This document shows, piece by piece, positions 1-7,173 of a DNA stretch of 11,948 nucleotides. The stretch covers positions 1-11,948 of the forward strand of contig SXZC01000024.1 of NCBI GenBank assembly GCA_005788075.1, given 5' to 3'. Source of the stretch: Actinomycetota bacterium. GTDB lineage: Bacteria > Actinomycetota > Thermoleophilia > Miltoncostaeales > Miltoncostaeaceae. Numbering within the stretch: the stretch's first letter is position 1; every line of letters begins with the position of its first letter. Both the position numbers and the translations under genes were made by a program. The notes below the pieces were generated by a model. That model saw only the letters and a program-made list of their open reading frames with translations. It ran no database searches and was not told the origin of the DNA.

Positions 1-13
1 CCCGGCGAGGCCG

Positions 14-27
14 CCTAGGCGCCTAGG
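14..27. repeat. 14-bp perfect palindrome over the VOC gene stop codon
   Basis: CCTAGGCGCCTAGG is its own reverse complement and covers the TAG stop of the VOC gene at 23-25. It has no separate loop and no T-tract, so a termination role is only a guess. Confidence 0.35.
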
Positions 28-376
28 ACGTGAACTCGACGGCCACCAGGCGGTTGCCGTCGGGGTCGAGAAACTCCATGGACAGCGCGCCGCCCATGTC
101 CTCGACGGGGTCCTTCTTGGCTCCGGCTGCGTCGAGGGCGGCCTCGAGTGCGCGCATGTCGGCCACGCGGAACGTCACGGTCGCGCCACCCTGGTGCGGG
201 GAGGTCGCGAGCTCGCCGAACAGCCCCACCTCGGTGCCCCCCACCGAGAACTGCGCCCAGTCGTTGCCCGCGCGCTGGCTCAGCTCGAGCCCGAGCACGC
301 CCTCGTAGAACGCGATGGCCCGATCCATGTTGCACACGCCGTAGAAAACGACGTCGACGCCCTCGATGAGTGCCAC
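23..376 (-). CDS. VOC family (glyoxalase/bleomycin-resistance fold) protein
   Basis: This is a small soluble protein of 117 aa, the usual size for a single-domain VOC protein with two beta-alpha-beta-beta-beta modules. The opening GVDVVFYGVCNMDRAIAFYE followed by VLGLEL is the classic first module, a strand and then a helix with the A-I-x-F-Y-x-x-V-L-G-L signature. The end, FLDPDGNRLVAVEF (about residues 102-115), is the classic last strand pair, and Glu114 sits where the last metal ligand often lies. The other usual ligands are not obvious, so a glyoxalase reaction cannot be claimed. I chose the GTG at 376 because the conserved fold begins immediately after it and GGGGAG lies about 10 nt upstream. 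The frame also runs back to a GTG at 439, but that adds a low-complexity extension that does not look like VOC sequence. It is divergent from the permease, and its substrate is unknown. Confidence 0.85.
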   Translation of the reverse strand: MALIEGVDVVFYGVCNMDRAIAFYEGVLGLELSQRAGNDWAQFSVGGTEVGLFGELATSPHQGGATVTFRVADMRALEAALDAAGAKKDPVEDMGGALSMEFLDPDGNRLVAVEFTS

Positions 377-426
377 TGGCCCTGTGCTCCCCGTGTCCGC
401 GGCCCCCGGCGGGAGCCCGCATCGCG

Positions 427-450
427 ATGCTACCCGCACGGGAGTACGAT
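427..450. promoter_or_regulatory. Candidate divergent promoter region for the VOC gene and the permease
   Basis: On the minus strand TAGCAT (432 to 427) fits the TANNNT -10 pattern and would start a transcript near 420, about 44 nt before the VOC GTG. On the plus strand TACGAT (445-450) fits the same pattern and would start near 457, just before the permease ribosome site. No convincing -35 is visible for either, so both rest on the -10 and position alone. Confidence 0.35.
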
Positions 451-478
451 GCCGCGCCGAATGAGGCAGAGGTAGAAA

Positions 479-2440
479 GTGGCCATCCGGCGCCGCAGGC
501 GCGAGCGGATGGAGCGCGTCGTCGGGGTTCCCGGGCTGTGGGCCACGGCATACGGGAACGTCGGCTCATCCATCTACTACGCGCTGGGCCTCGTGGCGGC
601 GTACGCGCTGGGCCTCACCCCCCTGGTGTTCCTCTTCGCCGGCCTCATCTTCGCGGCCACGGCAGTCACGTACACCGAGGGCACCGCGATGTTCCCCGAG
701 GCCGGGGGCTCATCGTCATTCGCGCGCCAGGCGTTCAACGAGGGCGCGGCCTTCGGGGCGGCCTGGGGCCAGATGCTCAACTACATCATCACGATCGCCA
801 TCTCGGCGTTCTTCGTGCCCCACTACCTCGGCGTGTTCTGGGAGCCGCTGCGCACCAACCCATGGGACGTGATCGTGGGCATCGGCGTGGTGGCGCTCAT
901 CGCCGTGCTCAACATCGTCGGGATCAAGGAGGCGGCGAAGCTCAACATCGGCCTCGCGCTGCTCGACCTCGGCACGCAGGTGCTGCTGGTGATCGTGGGC
1001 CTCTTCGTGGTGTTCTCGCCCACGCAGGTGTGGGACAACATCGTGTGGGGCGTCGCGCCCACGTGGACCAACGTGATCATCGGCGTGACCCTCGCGATGA
1101 TCGCCTACACGGGCATCGAGACCATCTCGAACATGGCCGAGGAGGCCCAGGTGCCCGAGCGCACCATCCCCGCCTCCATCCGCGCCACGGTGGTGACGGT
1201 GCTGGTGATGTACGCGCTCATCCCCATCGTCGCGCTGTCGGCCCTGCCCGTCACCCAGCAGCCGGACGGCAGCTACGCGACGGAGCTCGGCACCACCTAC
1301 GCCGGCGACCCGATCCTGGGCATCGTGAGCCAGTTCGGCCTCACGGGCATCTGGCAGGCCCTGGTCGAGGGCTTCGTGGGCATCCTCGCCGCGACGATCC
1401 TGATCATCGCCACCAACGCCGGCGTCATCGGGGTGTCGCGCCTCACGTACGCCATGGGCTATCACCGCCAGCTGCCATCGGCGATCCGGCGATTGCATCC
1501 GCGGTTCAACACGCCTGCGGTGGCCATCGTCATCTTCTGCGCCATCGCCGCCCTGGTGATGATCCCGGGCCAGGCCGACTTCCTCTCGAACCTCTATGCC
1601 TTCGGCGCGATGCTGTCGTTCAGCATCGCCCACCTGGCCATCATCTGGATGCGCTGGAAGCGGCCCGAGATGCGACGCCCGTACCGCGGCCGGCCCAACG
1701 TGTCGTTCCGCGGACGCAGCATCCCGCTCTTCGCGGTCTTCGGCGTGCTTGGCACCGGCGGCGCGCTCATCGCCGTGCTCATCCTGCGGCCCGACGCGCG
1801 CTGGGTGGGCATCGCCTGGATGGCCTTCGGGTTCCTGATGTACATCGCATACCGCTGGCGCATCGGCGTGCCGTGGACGCAGACCACCACCATGGCGCGC
1901 CAGGAGCTCGCGCTCGAGGTGGACGTGGCGTACACGAACATCCTCGTGCCCATCGTCGCCACCGAGTCGTCAGAGGAGATGATGGCCACGGCGGGCAAGC
2001 TGGCCGCCGACCGCGGCGTGACGATCCACGCGATCACCGTGGTGGAGGTGCCCGTGGAGCTGCCGCTCGATGCCGAGATGCCGCGCGAGCAGCGCGGCGC
2101 CGAGCAACTGCTCGCGCACGCGCGGCAGATCGCGGAGGAGTACGGAGCCACCGTGGACACCACCGTGGTGAACGGTCGCCAGGCCGGACGGGCGATCGTG
2201 GAGGAGGCCCGCCGCACCAACGCCGAGGTGATCATGATGGGCGTCGCGCGAAAGCGCCGGCTGGGCGAGCGGCTCTTCGGCCGCACCGTGGACTACGTGC
2301 TGCGCCACGCCCCCTGCCGGGTGGTGATCGCCAGCGACTCCGCGGCACCGGGGTCCACCCCCGCGGAGGCCGCCGGCGCGGCGCTCTCGGATGTCGTGGG
2401 CGGCGGCGCGAAGGTGCGGAGTGACGCCCCGCGCGACTGA
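479..2440 (+). CDS. APC superfamily amino-acid permease with C-terminal UspA domain
   Basis: This is a 653-aa membrane transporter, probably for an amino acid or related amine. Residues 1-20 are a basic cytoplasmic N-terminus (MAIRRRRRER). TM1 carries the APC unwound-helix glycines in ATAYGNVGSSIYY (residues 22-34). About a dozen hydrophobic segments follow up to about residue 460, including the TM6-like stretch IAYTGIETISNMAEEAQVPER (about 208-228), which matches the APC pattern for the substrate site and the following cytoplasmic helix. Residues 485-619 form a UspA-like nucleotide-binding domain that starts YTNILVPI and ends GERLFGRTVDYVLRHAPCRV; the usual G-x2-G-x9-G(S/T) loop is only partly kept. 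The GTG at 479 is supported by AGAGGT at 468-473, 5 nt upstream. A later ATG (509) would drop the basic tail. The substrate is unknown; the Usp domain suggests control by ATP or stress. Confidence 0.9.
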   Translation: MAIRRRRRERMERVVGVPGLWATAYGNVGSSIYYALGLVAAYALGLTPLVFLFAGLIFAATAVTYTEGTAMFPEAGGSSSFARQAFNEGAAFGAAWGQMLNYIITIAISAFFVPHYLGVFWEPLRTNPWDVIVGIGVVALIAVLNIVGIKEAAKLNIGLALLDLGTQVLLVIVGLFVVFSPTQVWDNIVWGVAPTWTNVIIGVTLAMIAYTGIETISNMAEEAQVPERTIPASIRATVVTVLVMYALIPIVALSALPVTQQPDGSYATELGTTYAGDPILGIVSQFGLTGIWQALVEGFVGILAATILIIATNAGVIGVSRLTYAMGYHRQLPSAIRRLHPRFNTPAVAIVIFCAIAALVMIPGQADFLSNLYAFGAMLSFSIAHLAIIWMRWKRPEMRRPYRGRPNVSFRGRSIPLFAVFGVLGTGGALIAVLILRPDARWVGIAWMAFGFLMYIAYRWRIGVPWTQTTTMARQELALEVDVAYTNILVPIVATESSEEMMATAGKLAADRGVTIHAITVVEVPVELPLDAEMPREQRGAEQLLAHARQIAEEYGATVDTTVVNGRQAGRAIVEEARRTNAEVIMMGVARKRRLGERLFGRTVDYVLRHAPCRVVIASDSAAPGSTPAEAAGAALSDVVGGGAKVRSDAPRD

Positions 2441-2474
2441 TCCGGGGCGATCCTCACAACCTTTTCACGTTTGC

Positions 2475-2495
2475 TTGTAACACGATTTGTGACAC
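2475..2495 (+). repeat. Direct repeats TTGTAACAC / TTGTGACAC, 12 bp apart
   Basis: TTGTAACAC (2475-2483) and TTGTGACAC (2487-2495) differ at one base and are offset by 12 bp. A third TTGTGA occurs as one arm of the palindrome at 2578-2593. They lie in the AT-rich gap after the permease and may be extra half-sites for the same regulator. This is inference from the shared TTGTGA motif. Confidence 0.4.
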
Positions 2496-2577
2496 TTTGT
2501 GCGTCCCTGCACGAAGTTAGAATCGCACATTATGCAGGATGTATAACGCCACTCTCCCCCCAATAACCATCAAACCA

Positions 2578-2593
2578 TCACAAGCGCTTGTGA
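2578..2593. promoter_or_regulatory. 16-bp perfect palindrome, LacI/GalR-type operator candidate
   Basis: TCACAAGCGCTTGTGA is a perfect palindrome ending 13 bp before the -35 box of the MFS gene at 2644. Its centre AAGCGCTT, with a CG at the dyad, is the usual core of LacI/GalR-family operators. No LacI-family gene is in the window, so the regulator would act from elsewhere. Confidence 0.55.
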
Positions 2594-2606
2594 CTCCTCG
2601 CGCAAA

Positions 2607-2635
2607 TTGACGCGGGCGCCGCGACCACCTACCGT
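2607..2635 (+). promoter_or_regulatory. Promoter of the 12-TM MFS gene, probably leaderless
   Basis: TTGACG (2607-2612) and TACCGT (2630-2635) are separated by 17 bp, a good housekeeping-sigma match for Actinomycetota. The ATG at 2644 begins 9 nt after the -10, where transcription is expected to start, and no Shine-Dalgarno precedes it. A leaderless mRNA is therefore likely. Confidence 0.65.
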
Positions 2636-2643
2636 CGTGGCAG

Positions 2644-3879
2644 ATGCACGCGAATACCAGGAATCCTCTGCTGCGGTCACGCGATGGCCGCGCGATCCTG
2701 GTCACGCAGGCAGCCCACGCGCTCGCGCAGGGGATGCTCACGGTCATCGTCCCGTGGCTCATCCTCGAGCAGGGCGGCTCGGCGTCGCAGGCCGCGATCG
2801 GCTTCGCGATGACCTTCGTGCCGTTCCTCCTGCTCGCCGCGCCCGCGGGCCTTGCCGGTGACCGGATGGCGCGCAGGCCCCTGCTCGGAACCGCGCTCGC
2901 CCTCGGCGGGGCCCTCGCCGTGGGCATCGCGCTGCTCATGGCCTCGGGCGACCTGTCGATACCGCTGCTCTACCTGGCGGCATTCGCGATCGGTTCGGTG
3001 CGGGTGTTCGTGGACGCGGGCATGTTCGGCGCCGTCGCCACGGTCGCCTCGCGCGACGAGATGATGCGCGCCCAAGCCGCGCTCGCGCAGGCCTTCAACC
3101 TGGGCTACTTCGGCGGACCCGCAGTGGCAGGCCTCGCGCTCGTGCTGGGCGCCGGCATCGCCATGTCGCTCGTGGCCGGATCGCTCGTGCTGGCCGCCGT
3201 GGCGGCCGTCTCGGCGTCCGCGCGCCTCGACGAGCGCGCGCCGGATGGCCCGAAGCCATCGCTGCGGCGCGGGCTGGGCCTGCTCTTCCTGTCGCGCGAC
3301 CTGCGGGTGCTCACCCTCACGGGCATCGCCTGGAGCGTCGCCTCGGGCGCCGCCATCAGCCTGGCCGTGCCGCACCTGCGCAACGACCTCGGCGTGTCCG
3401 GCACGGCGCTTGCCGCGGTGCTGGCCGCGGGAGTGGCCTGCATGATGCTCGCCACCCCCATCATCACGCGCCTCGACCGGCGCCACGCCGACGAGACCAT
3501 CATCGTGCTGGCCTGCGCGGCCTACGTGGTGCCCGCGCTCGCGATGGCGGTGATCCCCGGCGTGATGGGCACGGCGCTCGCCTACGCACCGCTCATGCTG
3601 GCCAACGCCGTATGCGCCGCCACGCTCATGGGCGCGCGCGCGCGTCGGGTGCCGCGGTCGATGCAGGCCCTCGCGGGCGTCGCCGGTCGCACGCTCGTGA
3701 TGGCCGGCCTCGCAGCCGGCGCGGCCCTCGGGGGCCTGGCCGCCGACTGGATCGGCTCGCGCGGGGCATACCTGCTGGTGGGCGTGGCGCTGGCCGCGAC
3801 CGCCGTGGCCGCGCGGCCGGCCCTCATGCGGGCACGCGACCGCCGCCTGCGCGGTCGCACCGCTCCCGCGCGCTCCTAG
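2644..3879 (+). CDS. MFS transporter, 12-TM type
   Basis: This 411-aa integral membrane protein is the normal length for a 12-helix major facilitator. The loop between helices 2 and 3 carries the family motif A as AGLAGDRMARRPLL (about residues 69-82). The rest is a series of Ala/Leu/Gly/Val-rich helices, with a central basic loop after about residue 195 (ARLDERAPDGPKPSLRRG) that separates the two six-helix halves. The overall style resembles the MFS_1/EntS-like exporters, but the substrate cannot be read from sequence. The ATG start is fixed by the promoter lying directly against it. Regulation is suggested by the LacI-type palindrome just upstream, which would fit a carbohydrate-related substrate (weak inference). 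It is followed by a hairpin and then a second MFS gene on the same strand. Confidence 0.88.
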   Translation: MHANTRNPLLRSRDGRAILVTQAAHALAQGMLTVIVPWLILEQGGSASQAAIGFAMTFVPFLLLAAPAGLAGDRMARRPLLGTALALGGALAVGIALLMASGDLSIPLLYLAAFAIGSVRVFVDAGMFGAVATVASRDEMMRAQAALAQAFNLGYFGGPAVAGLALVLGAGIAMSLVAGSLVLAAVAAVSASARLDERAPDGPKPSLRRGLGLLFLSRDLRVLTLTGIAWSVASGAAISLAVPHLRNDLGVSGTALAAVLAAGVACMMLATPIITRLDRRHADETIIVLACAAYVVPALAMAVIPGVMGTALAYAPLMLANAVCAATLMGARARRVPRSMQALAGVAGRTLVMAGLAAGAALGGLAADWIGSRGAYLLVGVALAATAVAARPALMRARDRRLRGRTAPARS

Positions 3880-3882
3880 GCC

Positions 3883-3898
3883 GTAGGGCTACCCCTAC
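3883..3898 (+). terminator. Hairpin between the two MFS genes
   Basis: GTAGGG (3883-3888) and CCCTAC (3893-3898) form a perfect 6-bp stem with a 4-nt loop, starting 3 nt after the upstream stop codon. No T-run follows, so it is a possible weak terminator or mRNA 3'-end stabiliser. Confidence 0.4.
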
Positions 3899-3936
3899 CC
3901 CCCGGCCTGGCGGGCCGCGAGGGGGCCGGCATCCCG

Positions 3937-3942
3937 TAGCCT
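3937..3942 (+). promoter_or_regulatory. -10 box directly before the DHA2 gene
   Basis: TAGCCT matches TANNNT and lies 6 nt before the GTG at 3949, placing the transcript start on the start codon. There is no Shine-Dalgarno and no clear -35. Its reliability comes from the same arrangement seen at other genes of this window. Confidence 0.4.
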
Positions 3943-3948
3943 CGTGCC

Positions 3949-5547
3949 GTGCGCAAGTGGCTTCCCGTCATCGTGCTGGGCCTGGCCCAGTTCGTCATGG
4001 TCATCGATGCGACCGTGATGAACGTCTCGATCACCACGGTCGTGAACGACCTCGGCACGACCGTGAGCAACATGCAGCTCGCCATCGCCACCTTCACCCT
4101 CACGATGGCCGGCTTCATGCTGGCCGGCGCGGGCATCGGCGACCGCCTGGGCAGGCGGCGCACGTTCGTGATCGGCAGCGTGGTCTACGGCATCGGATCC
4201 CTCACCACCGCGCTCGCCCCCGACTTCGCGGTGCTGTTCATCGGCTGGTCGGTGATCGAGGGCCTCGGCGCCGTGCTGGTGATCCCCGCCATCGCGGCGC
4301 TCGCAGCCGTCAACTACGAGGGGCGTGACCGGGCGATCGCCTTCGGCATCCTCGGCGGCATCGCCGGCGCCGCGGCGGCCGCGGGCCCGCTGATCGGCGG
4401 CTGGGTGACCAGCGAGTTCTCCTGGCGCTGGGTGTTCGGCGCCGAGACCATCATCATCGCGGCGGTCATCCTGCCCCTCACCCCATTCATCCGCGACGGC
4501 GGGCGCAGGGCGATCGCGGGCCGCTTCGACGTGACGGGGGTCATCCTCTCGGCCGCGTCGATGATCCTCATCGTGCTCGCCCTGGTGTCGTCGAGCACCT
4601 GGGGGATCATTCACCCCATCGACCCGCCGTTCGAGGTGCTGGGCTTCTCGCCGGTCATCCCCATCGTGCTGGTGGGCGTGCTGGTCGGGTGGGCGTTCTT
4701 CGCCTGGGAGCGCCACGTGGTGGCAGCGGGCCGGCAGCCCCTGCTCGGCACCGACCTGCTGGGCATCCGCAGCCTGCGCGCCGGGCTGGGATCGCAGATG
4801 ACCCTCTACTTCGTCATCGGCGGGGTCTTCTTCATCCTCCCGCTCTACCTGCAGACCGTGCTCGGCCTCGATGCCTTCGAGTCGGGCCTTCGCATGCTGC
4901 CGATGTCGATCGCGCTCTTCGTGATGGCCGTCGCGGGATCGCGCCTCGCATCGAGGGTCTCGCCGCGCACGCTCATCCAGATCGGCCTCGTGCTGTCGGC
5001 CATCGGCGTGCTGCTGCTCATCGGGTCGATCCAGCCCGAGGCACGGGGCACGCTGTTCGCCGTCGCGATGGCCGTCATCGGTGTGGGGCTCGGGCTCGCC
5101 GTGTCGCAGATCACCAACGTCAACCTCTCGGCGGCGGATGAGTCGAGGAGCAGCGAGCTCGGCGGGCTGCAGGGCACCGGCCAGAACCTCGGCAGCTCGC
5201 TCGGCGTGGCGCTGGCCGGATCGGTGCTCTTCATCGGCCTCGCCGCCACGTTCAACGCGAACCTCGCGAACCAGCCGGCCGCCGACGCCAACCTGCAGGC
5301 GGCCGCGAAGCAGGCCACGGCCACCGGCATCCAGGTGGTGTCCGCCGACCAGGTGAACCAGGCAATGGTCGAGGCCGGGCTGCCCCCCGACCAGGTGAAC
5401 GCCGTCGTGGATGCCTACGAGACCTCCAAGCTCGAGTCGCTGCGCGGCGCGCTCGGCATCGTGTTCGTGATCGGGCTGCTCGGGCTGCTGATGACCGGAG
5501 GCCTGCCGAAGACGCCCATGGCGGCGCGCGGGCCACCCGCGGGCTGA
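3949..5547 (+). CDS. DHA2-family (EmrB/QacA-like) 14-TM MFS drug exporter
   Basis: This 532-aa proton-driven multidrug exporter has the length and motif set of the 14-helix DHA2 family. TM1 carries motif D1 as IDATVMNVSI (about residues 19-28). Motif A is GIGDRLGRRRTF (about 62-73). The antiporter motif C region is GILGGIAGAAAAAGPLIGGW (about 133-152), with the G-P-x-x-G-G end intact. A long polar segment at about 437-498, rich in Gln, Ala and Asn, separates the last two helices and is typical of DHA2 members. The GTG at 3949 gives MRKWLPVIVLGLAQF, a normal start before TM1, and no other start fits as well. It follows another MFS gene on the same strand but probably has its own promoter. The substrate range (lipophilic cations or antibiotics) is inferred from the family. 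Confidence 0.92.
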   Translation: MRKWLPVIVLGLAQFVMVIDATVMNVSITTVVNDLGTTVSNMQLAIATFTLTMAGFMLAGAGIGDRLGRRRTFVIGSVVYGIGSLTTALAPDFAVLFIGWSVIEGLGAVLVIPAIAALAAVNYEGRDRAIAFGILGGIAGAAAAAGPLIGGWVTSEFSWRWVFGAETIIIAAVILPLTPFIRDGGRRAIAGRFDVTGVILSAASMILIVLALVSSSTWGIIHPIDPPFEVLGFSPVIPIVLVGVLVGWAFFAWERHVVAAGRQPLLGTDLLGIRSLRAGLGSQMTLYFVIGGVFFILPLYLQTVLGLDAFESGLRMLPMSIALFVMAVAGSRLASRVSPRTLIQIGLVLSAIGVLLLIGSIQPEARGTLFAVAMAVIGVGLGLAVSQITNVNLSAADESRSSELGGLQGTGQNLGSSLGVALAGSVLFIGLAATFNANLANQPAADANLQAAAKQATATGIQVVSADQVNQAMVEAGLPPDQVNAVVDAYETSKLESLRGALGIVFVIGLLGLLMTGGLPKTPMAARGPPAG

Positions 5548-5571
5548 TGCGCGAGAGTTCCCGCAGGCGAG

Positions 5572-5587
5572 GCCGCCCGCGGGCGGC
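5572..5587. repeat. 16-bp perfect palindrome before the SRPBCC gene
   Basis: GCCGCCCGCGGGCGGC is self-complementary and ends just before the Shine-Dalgarno of the downstream gene (GAGGGGG, 5588-5594). It could be a terminator core for the DHA2 gene, an operator, or simply GC-rich sequence. No T-run follows. Confidence 0.3.
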
Positions 5588-5602
5588 GAGGGGGTGAGCG
5601 CG

Positions 5603-6013
5603 ATGGGCGCGGACTTCGGGGTGGAGATCGACGTGGCGGTGCCGGCCGCCGAGGCATGGGCCCTCGTGGCCGATCCCTGCGGAGTGCCCAAGTGGTATCC
5701 GCTCTACATCGACTGCTCGCTCGACGGCAACGTGCGCACGCTCTCGCGCGCCGACGGCGCTGTGCTCGTGGAGGAGATCCTCTCCCGCGACGACGACGCC
5801 ATGACCTACTCATACGCGGTGACCGATGGGCTCCCGCTGGCCGAGCACCACGCGTCGTTCACGGTGGTGCCCACCGACGCCGGCTGCCGTGTGGCGTGGC
5901 GCACGCATGCCGTGCACGAGGATCCCTCCATCGACATGGAGGAGCGCCTCGTCGACCGCCAGATGGAGGCCCTGAAGGGCCTGCGCGACGTCCTGGAGGG
6001 CGGCGCGGCCTGA
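5603..6013 (+). CDS. SRPBCC (START/Bet v1-like) small protein
   Basis: This soluble protein of 136 aa is the usual length for a single SRPBCC domain, a helix-grip fold that encloses a hydrophobic ligand pocket (polyketide cyclase/dehydrase group). The start FGVEIDVAVPAAEAWALVAD followed by PCGVPKWYP is the standard first strand and helix pair with the family's D-P-x-x-x-P-x-W-x-P signature. The C-terminus MEALKGLRDVLEGGAA is the typical long final helix. ATG 5603 is preferred because GAGGGGG (5588-5594) lies 8 nt upstream; a GTG at 5594 overlaps that site and would add three residues. It lies 55 nt after the DHA2 stop and may be co-transcribed. Ligand and function are unknown, and the link to the exporter is only positional. 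Confidence 0.82.
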   Translation: MGADFGVEIDVAVPAAEAWALVADPCGVPKWYPLYIDCSLDGNVRTLSRADGAVLVEEILSRDDDAMTYSYAVTDGLPLAEHHASFTVVPTDAGCRVAWRTHAVHEDPSIDMEERLVDRQMEALKGLRDVLEGGAA

Positions 6014-6014
6014 C

Positions 6015-6035
6015 GGCGCCTATCCCCGGAGCGCC
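6015..6035 (+). terminator. Weak hairpin after the SRPBCC gene
   Basis: GGCGC (6015-6019) and GCGCC (6031-6035) can pair around an 11-nt loop, starting right after the TGA at 6011-6013. There is no T-run. It may mark the end of the transcript before the operon that begins near 6085. Confidence 0.25.
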
Positions 6036-6084
6036 CCGGATGCGTGCCGGATGGGCCCGAGCCGATGTTCCGGGGCGACGCGCA

Positions 6085-6117
6085 TTCTTATGGGGATCTT
6101 AGGTTCGTCTTGTCCCA
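6085..6117 (+). promoter_or_regulatory. Three direct repeats at 11-bp period, OmpR-family regulator site
   Basis: TCTTA (6086-6090), TCTTA (6097-6101) and TCTTG (6108-6112) recur at exactly 11-bp intervals on one strand. OmpR-family regulators bind head-to-tail to such repeats (for example PmrA/BasR- and QseB-type CTTAA repeats at 11-bp period). TAGGTT at 6100-6105 could serve as a -10 inside the array. The adjacent gene cluster encodes an OmpR-type regulator, so autoregulation is the natural reading, but it is inferred. Confidence 0.5.
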
Positions 6118-6177
6118 TCCTGAGGTCGGCGCCGCACCATGGGCGGCGTCACTGATGAACGACCTCGGGAGATGATC

Positions 6178-7080
6178 GTGAAGACCAGGAACAAGCGCAT
6201 CGCCGTGCTCGCCGGCGTCGGCGTGCTCGTGGGCGGCGGGCTCGCCGGCGCCTTCGCCGCGACCAGCGGCCAGGACGACCCGGCCGGCGACCTCGCGAGC
6301 GCGCTGTCCCAGCGCACCGGCGAGCAGATCACGCCGTCCGAGGTGAAGGGCGCGTTCACCGACGTCCTGAAGCAGCGCCTGCAGGAGCAGGTGGCTGCCG
6401 GCCGCATCACGCAGGACCAGGCCGACACGATGCTCGAGCGCGCCAAGGATGCCCCGCTGCCCGGCATGCACGGCCCGGGCGACCGTGGCCACCACGGCCG
6501 CGGCGGTCACGGCATGGACGCGATCGAGGCCGCGGTGGGCAAGAAGATCGGCCTGACCGAGGAGCAAATCGACGAGCAGGAGGCACAGGGCAAGACCCTC
6601 GCCCAGATCGCCGAGGCCAAGGGCATGAGCCGCGACGACCTCATCAGCACGATCTCCGCCACCATCAAGGCATCCGAGCGCGGCCAGGGCATCACCGACG
6701 CCCAGGCGACGCAGGTGGCCAAGGACATCGCGGACGGCAAGAAGGGCCCGAAGGGCGGCCACAGGGGCGGCCCGGGTCGCGAGGCCGTGGAGCAGGCGAT
6801 CACGAAGTCACTCGGCATCACCGAGGACGCCTGGCACCAGGCGCGCGAGGCGGGCAAGACGGCCGCCGATGTGGCGAAGGAGAAGGGCGTGGACGTCGCC
6901 ACCGTGGTGGACGCCGTGCAGGCGGCGCTGAAGGCCCAGGGCCAGAAGGCCGGCGCCCCGAAGCTCGATGACGCGCAGGCCAAGGCAATGGCCACGGCGA
7001 TCGTCAACGGCCGCGGCCCGGGAGGGCACGGTCCGGGCGAGCACGGCCCCGGCGGCCCGCACGGCGGCTGGGGTCCGTGA
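6178..7080 (+). CDS. Exported three-unit repeat protein with His/Gly-rich linkers
   Basis: This is a secreted or membrane-tethered 300-aa protein of unknown function. Residues 1-29 are a signal peptide or anchor: basic MKTRNKR, a hydrophobic core, then AGAFA followed by ATS. The rest has three related helical units at about 38-95, 115-185 and 203-278. Units 2 and 3 align clearly: both have a G-(L/I)-T-E start, a central G-K-T-x-A-x-x-A-x-x-K-G, and an ending near K-A. Unit 1 (containing AAGRITQDQADTML) resembles the short helical motifs of DUF2680-like secreted proteins. Each unit is followed by a His/Gly-rich segment (GDRGHHGRGGHG, KGGHRGGPG, GGHGPGEHGPGGPHGG) that could bind metal ions. The GTG at 6178 is chosen for GGGAG at 6167-6171, 6 nt upstream; ATGs at 6172 and 6139 are alternatives. 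It precedes a two-component pair and probably shares its transcript. Confidence 0.8.
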   Translation: MKTRNKRIAVLAGVGVLVGGGLAGAFAATSGQDDPAGDLASALSQRTGEQITPSEVKGAFTDVLKQRLQEQVAAGRITQDQADTMLERAKDAPLPGMHGPGDRGHHGRGGHGMDAIEAAVGKKIGLTEEQIDEQEAQGKTLAQIAEAKGMSRDDLISTISATIKASERGQGITDAQATQVAKDIADGKKGPKGGHRGGPGREAVEQAITKSLGITEDAWHQAREAGKTAADVAKEKGVDVATVVDAVQAALKAQGQKAGAPKLDDAQAKAMATAIVNGRGPGGHGPGEHGPGGPHGGWGP

Positions 7081-7109
7081 CGGCAGCTCGCACCGACGGC
7101 CGCATTGCA

Positions 7110-7154
7110 GGCCGGGCGCGCGCCGGGGGCACCGCCACCGACGTGCGCCCGGCC
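7110..7154 (+). terminator. Strong stem-loop between the exported protein and the response regulator
   Basis: GGCCGGGCGC (7110-7119) and GCGCCCGGCC (7145-7154) form a perfect 10-bp stem around a 25-nt loop. No T-run follows. In this position it could attenuate read-through or protect the upstream message, giving much exported protein and little regulator. That role is inferred. Confidence 0.45.
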
Positions 7155-7173
7155 GGTTCGGCACACTCGTGAC

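Noticed and set aside
370..2424. Long open frame on the plus strand beginning inside the VOC gene
   Set aside because: Its product is a low-complexity Arg/His/Gly/Ala series typical of an out-of-frame reading of GC-rich DNA. The overlapping permease frame has clear family motifs and a ribosome site.
3895..5691. 598-codon open frame on the minus strand opposite the DHA2 exporter
   Set aside because: It is the antisense shadow of the exporter: Asp/His/Arg/Gly-rich with no domain, and it runs through the SRPBCC start as well.
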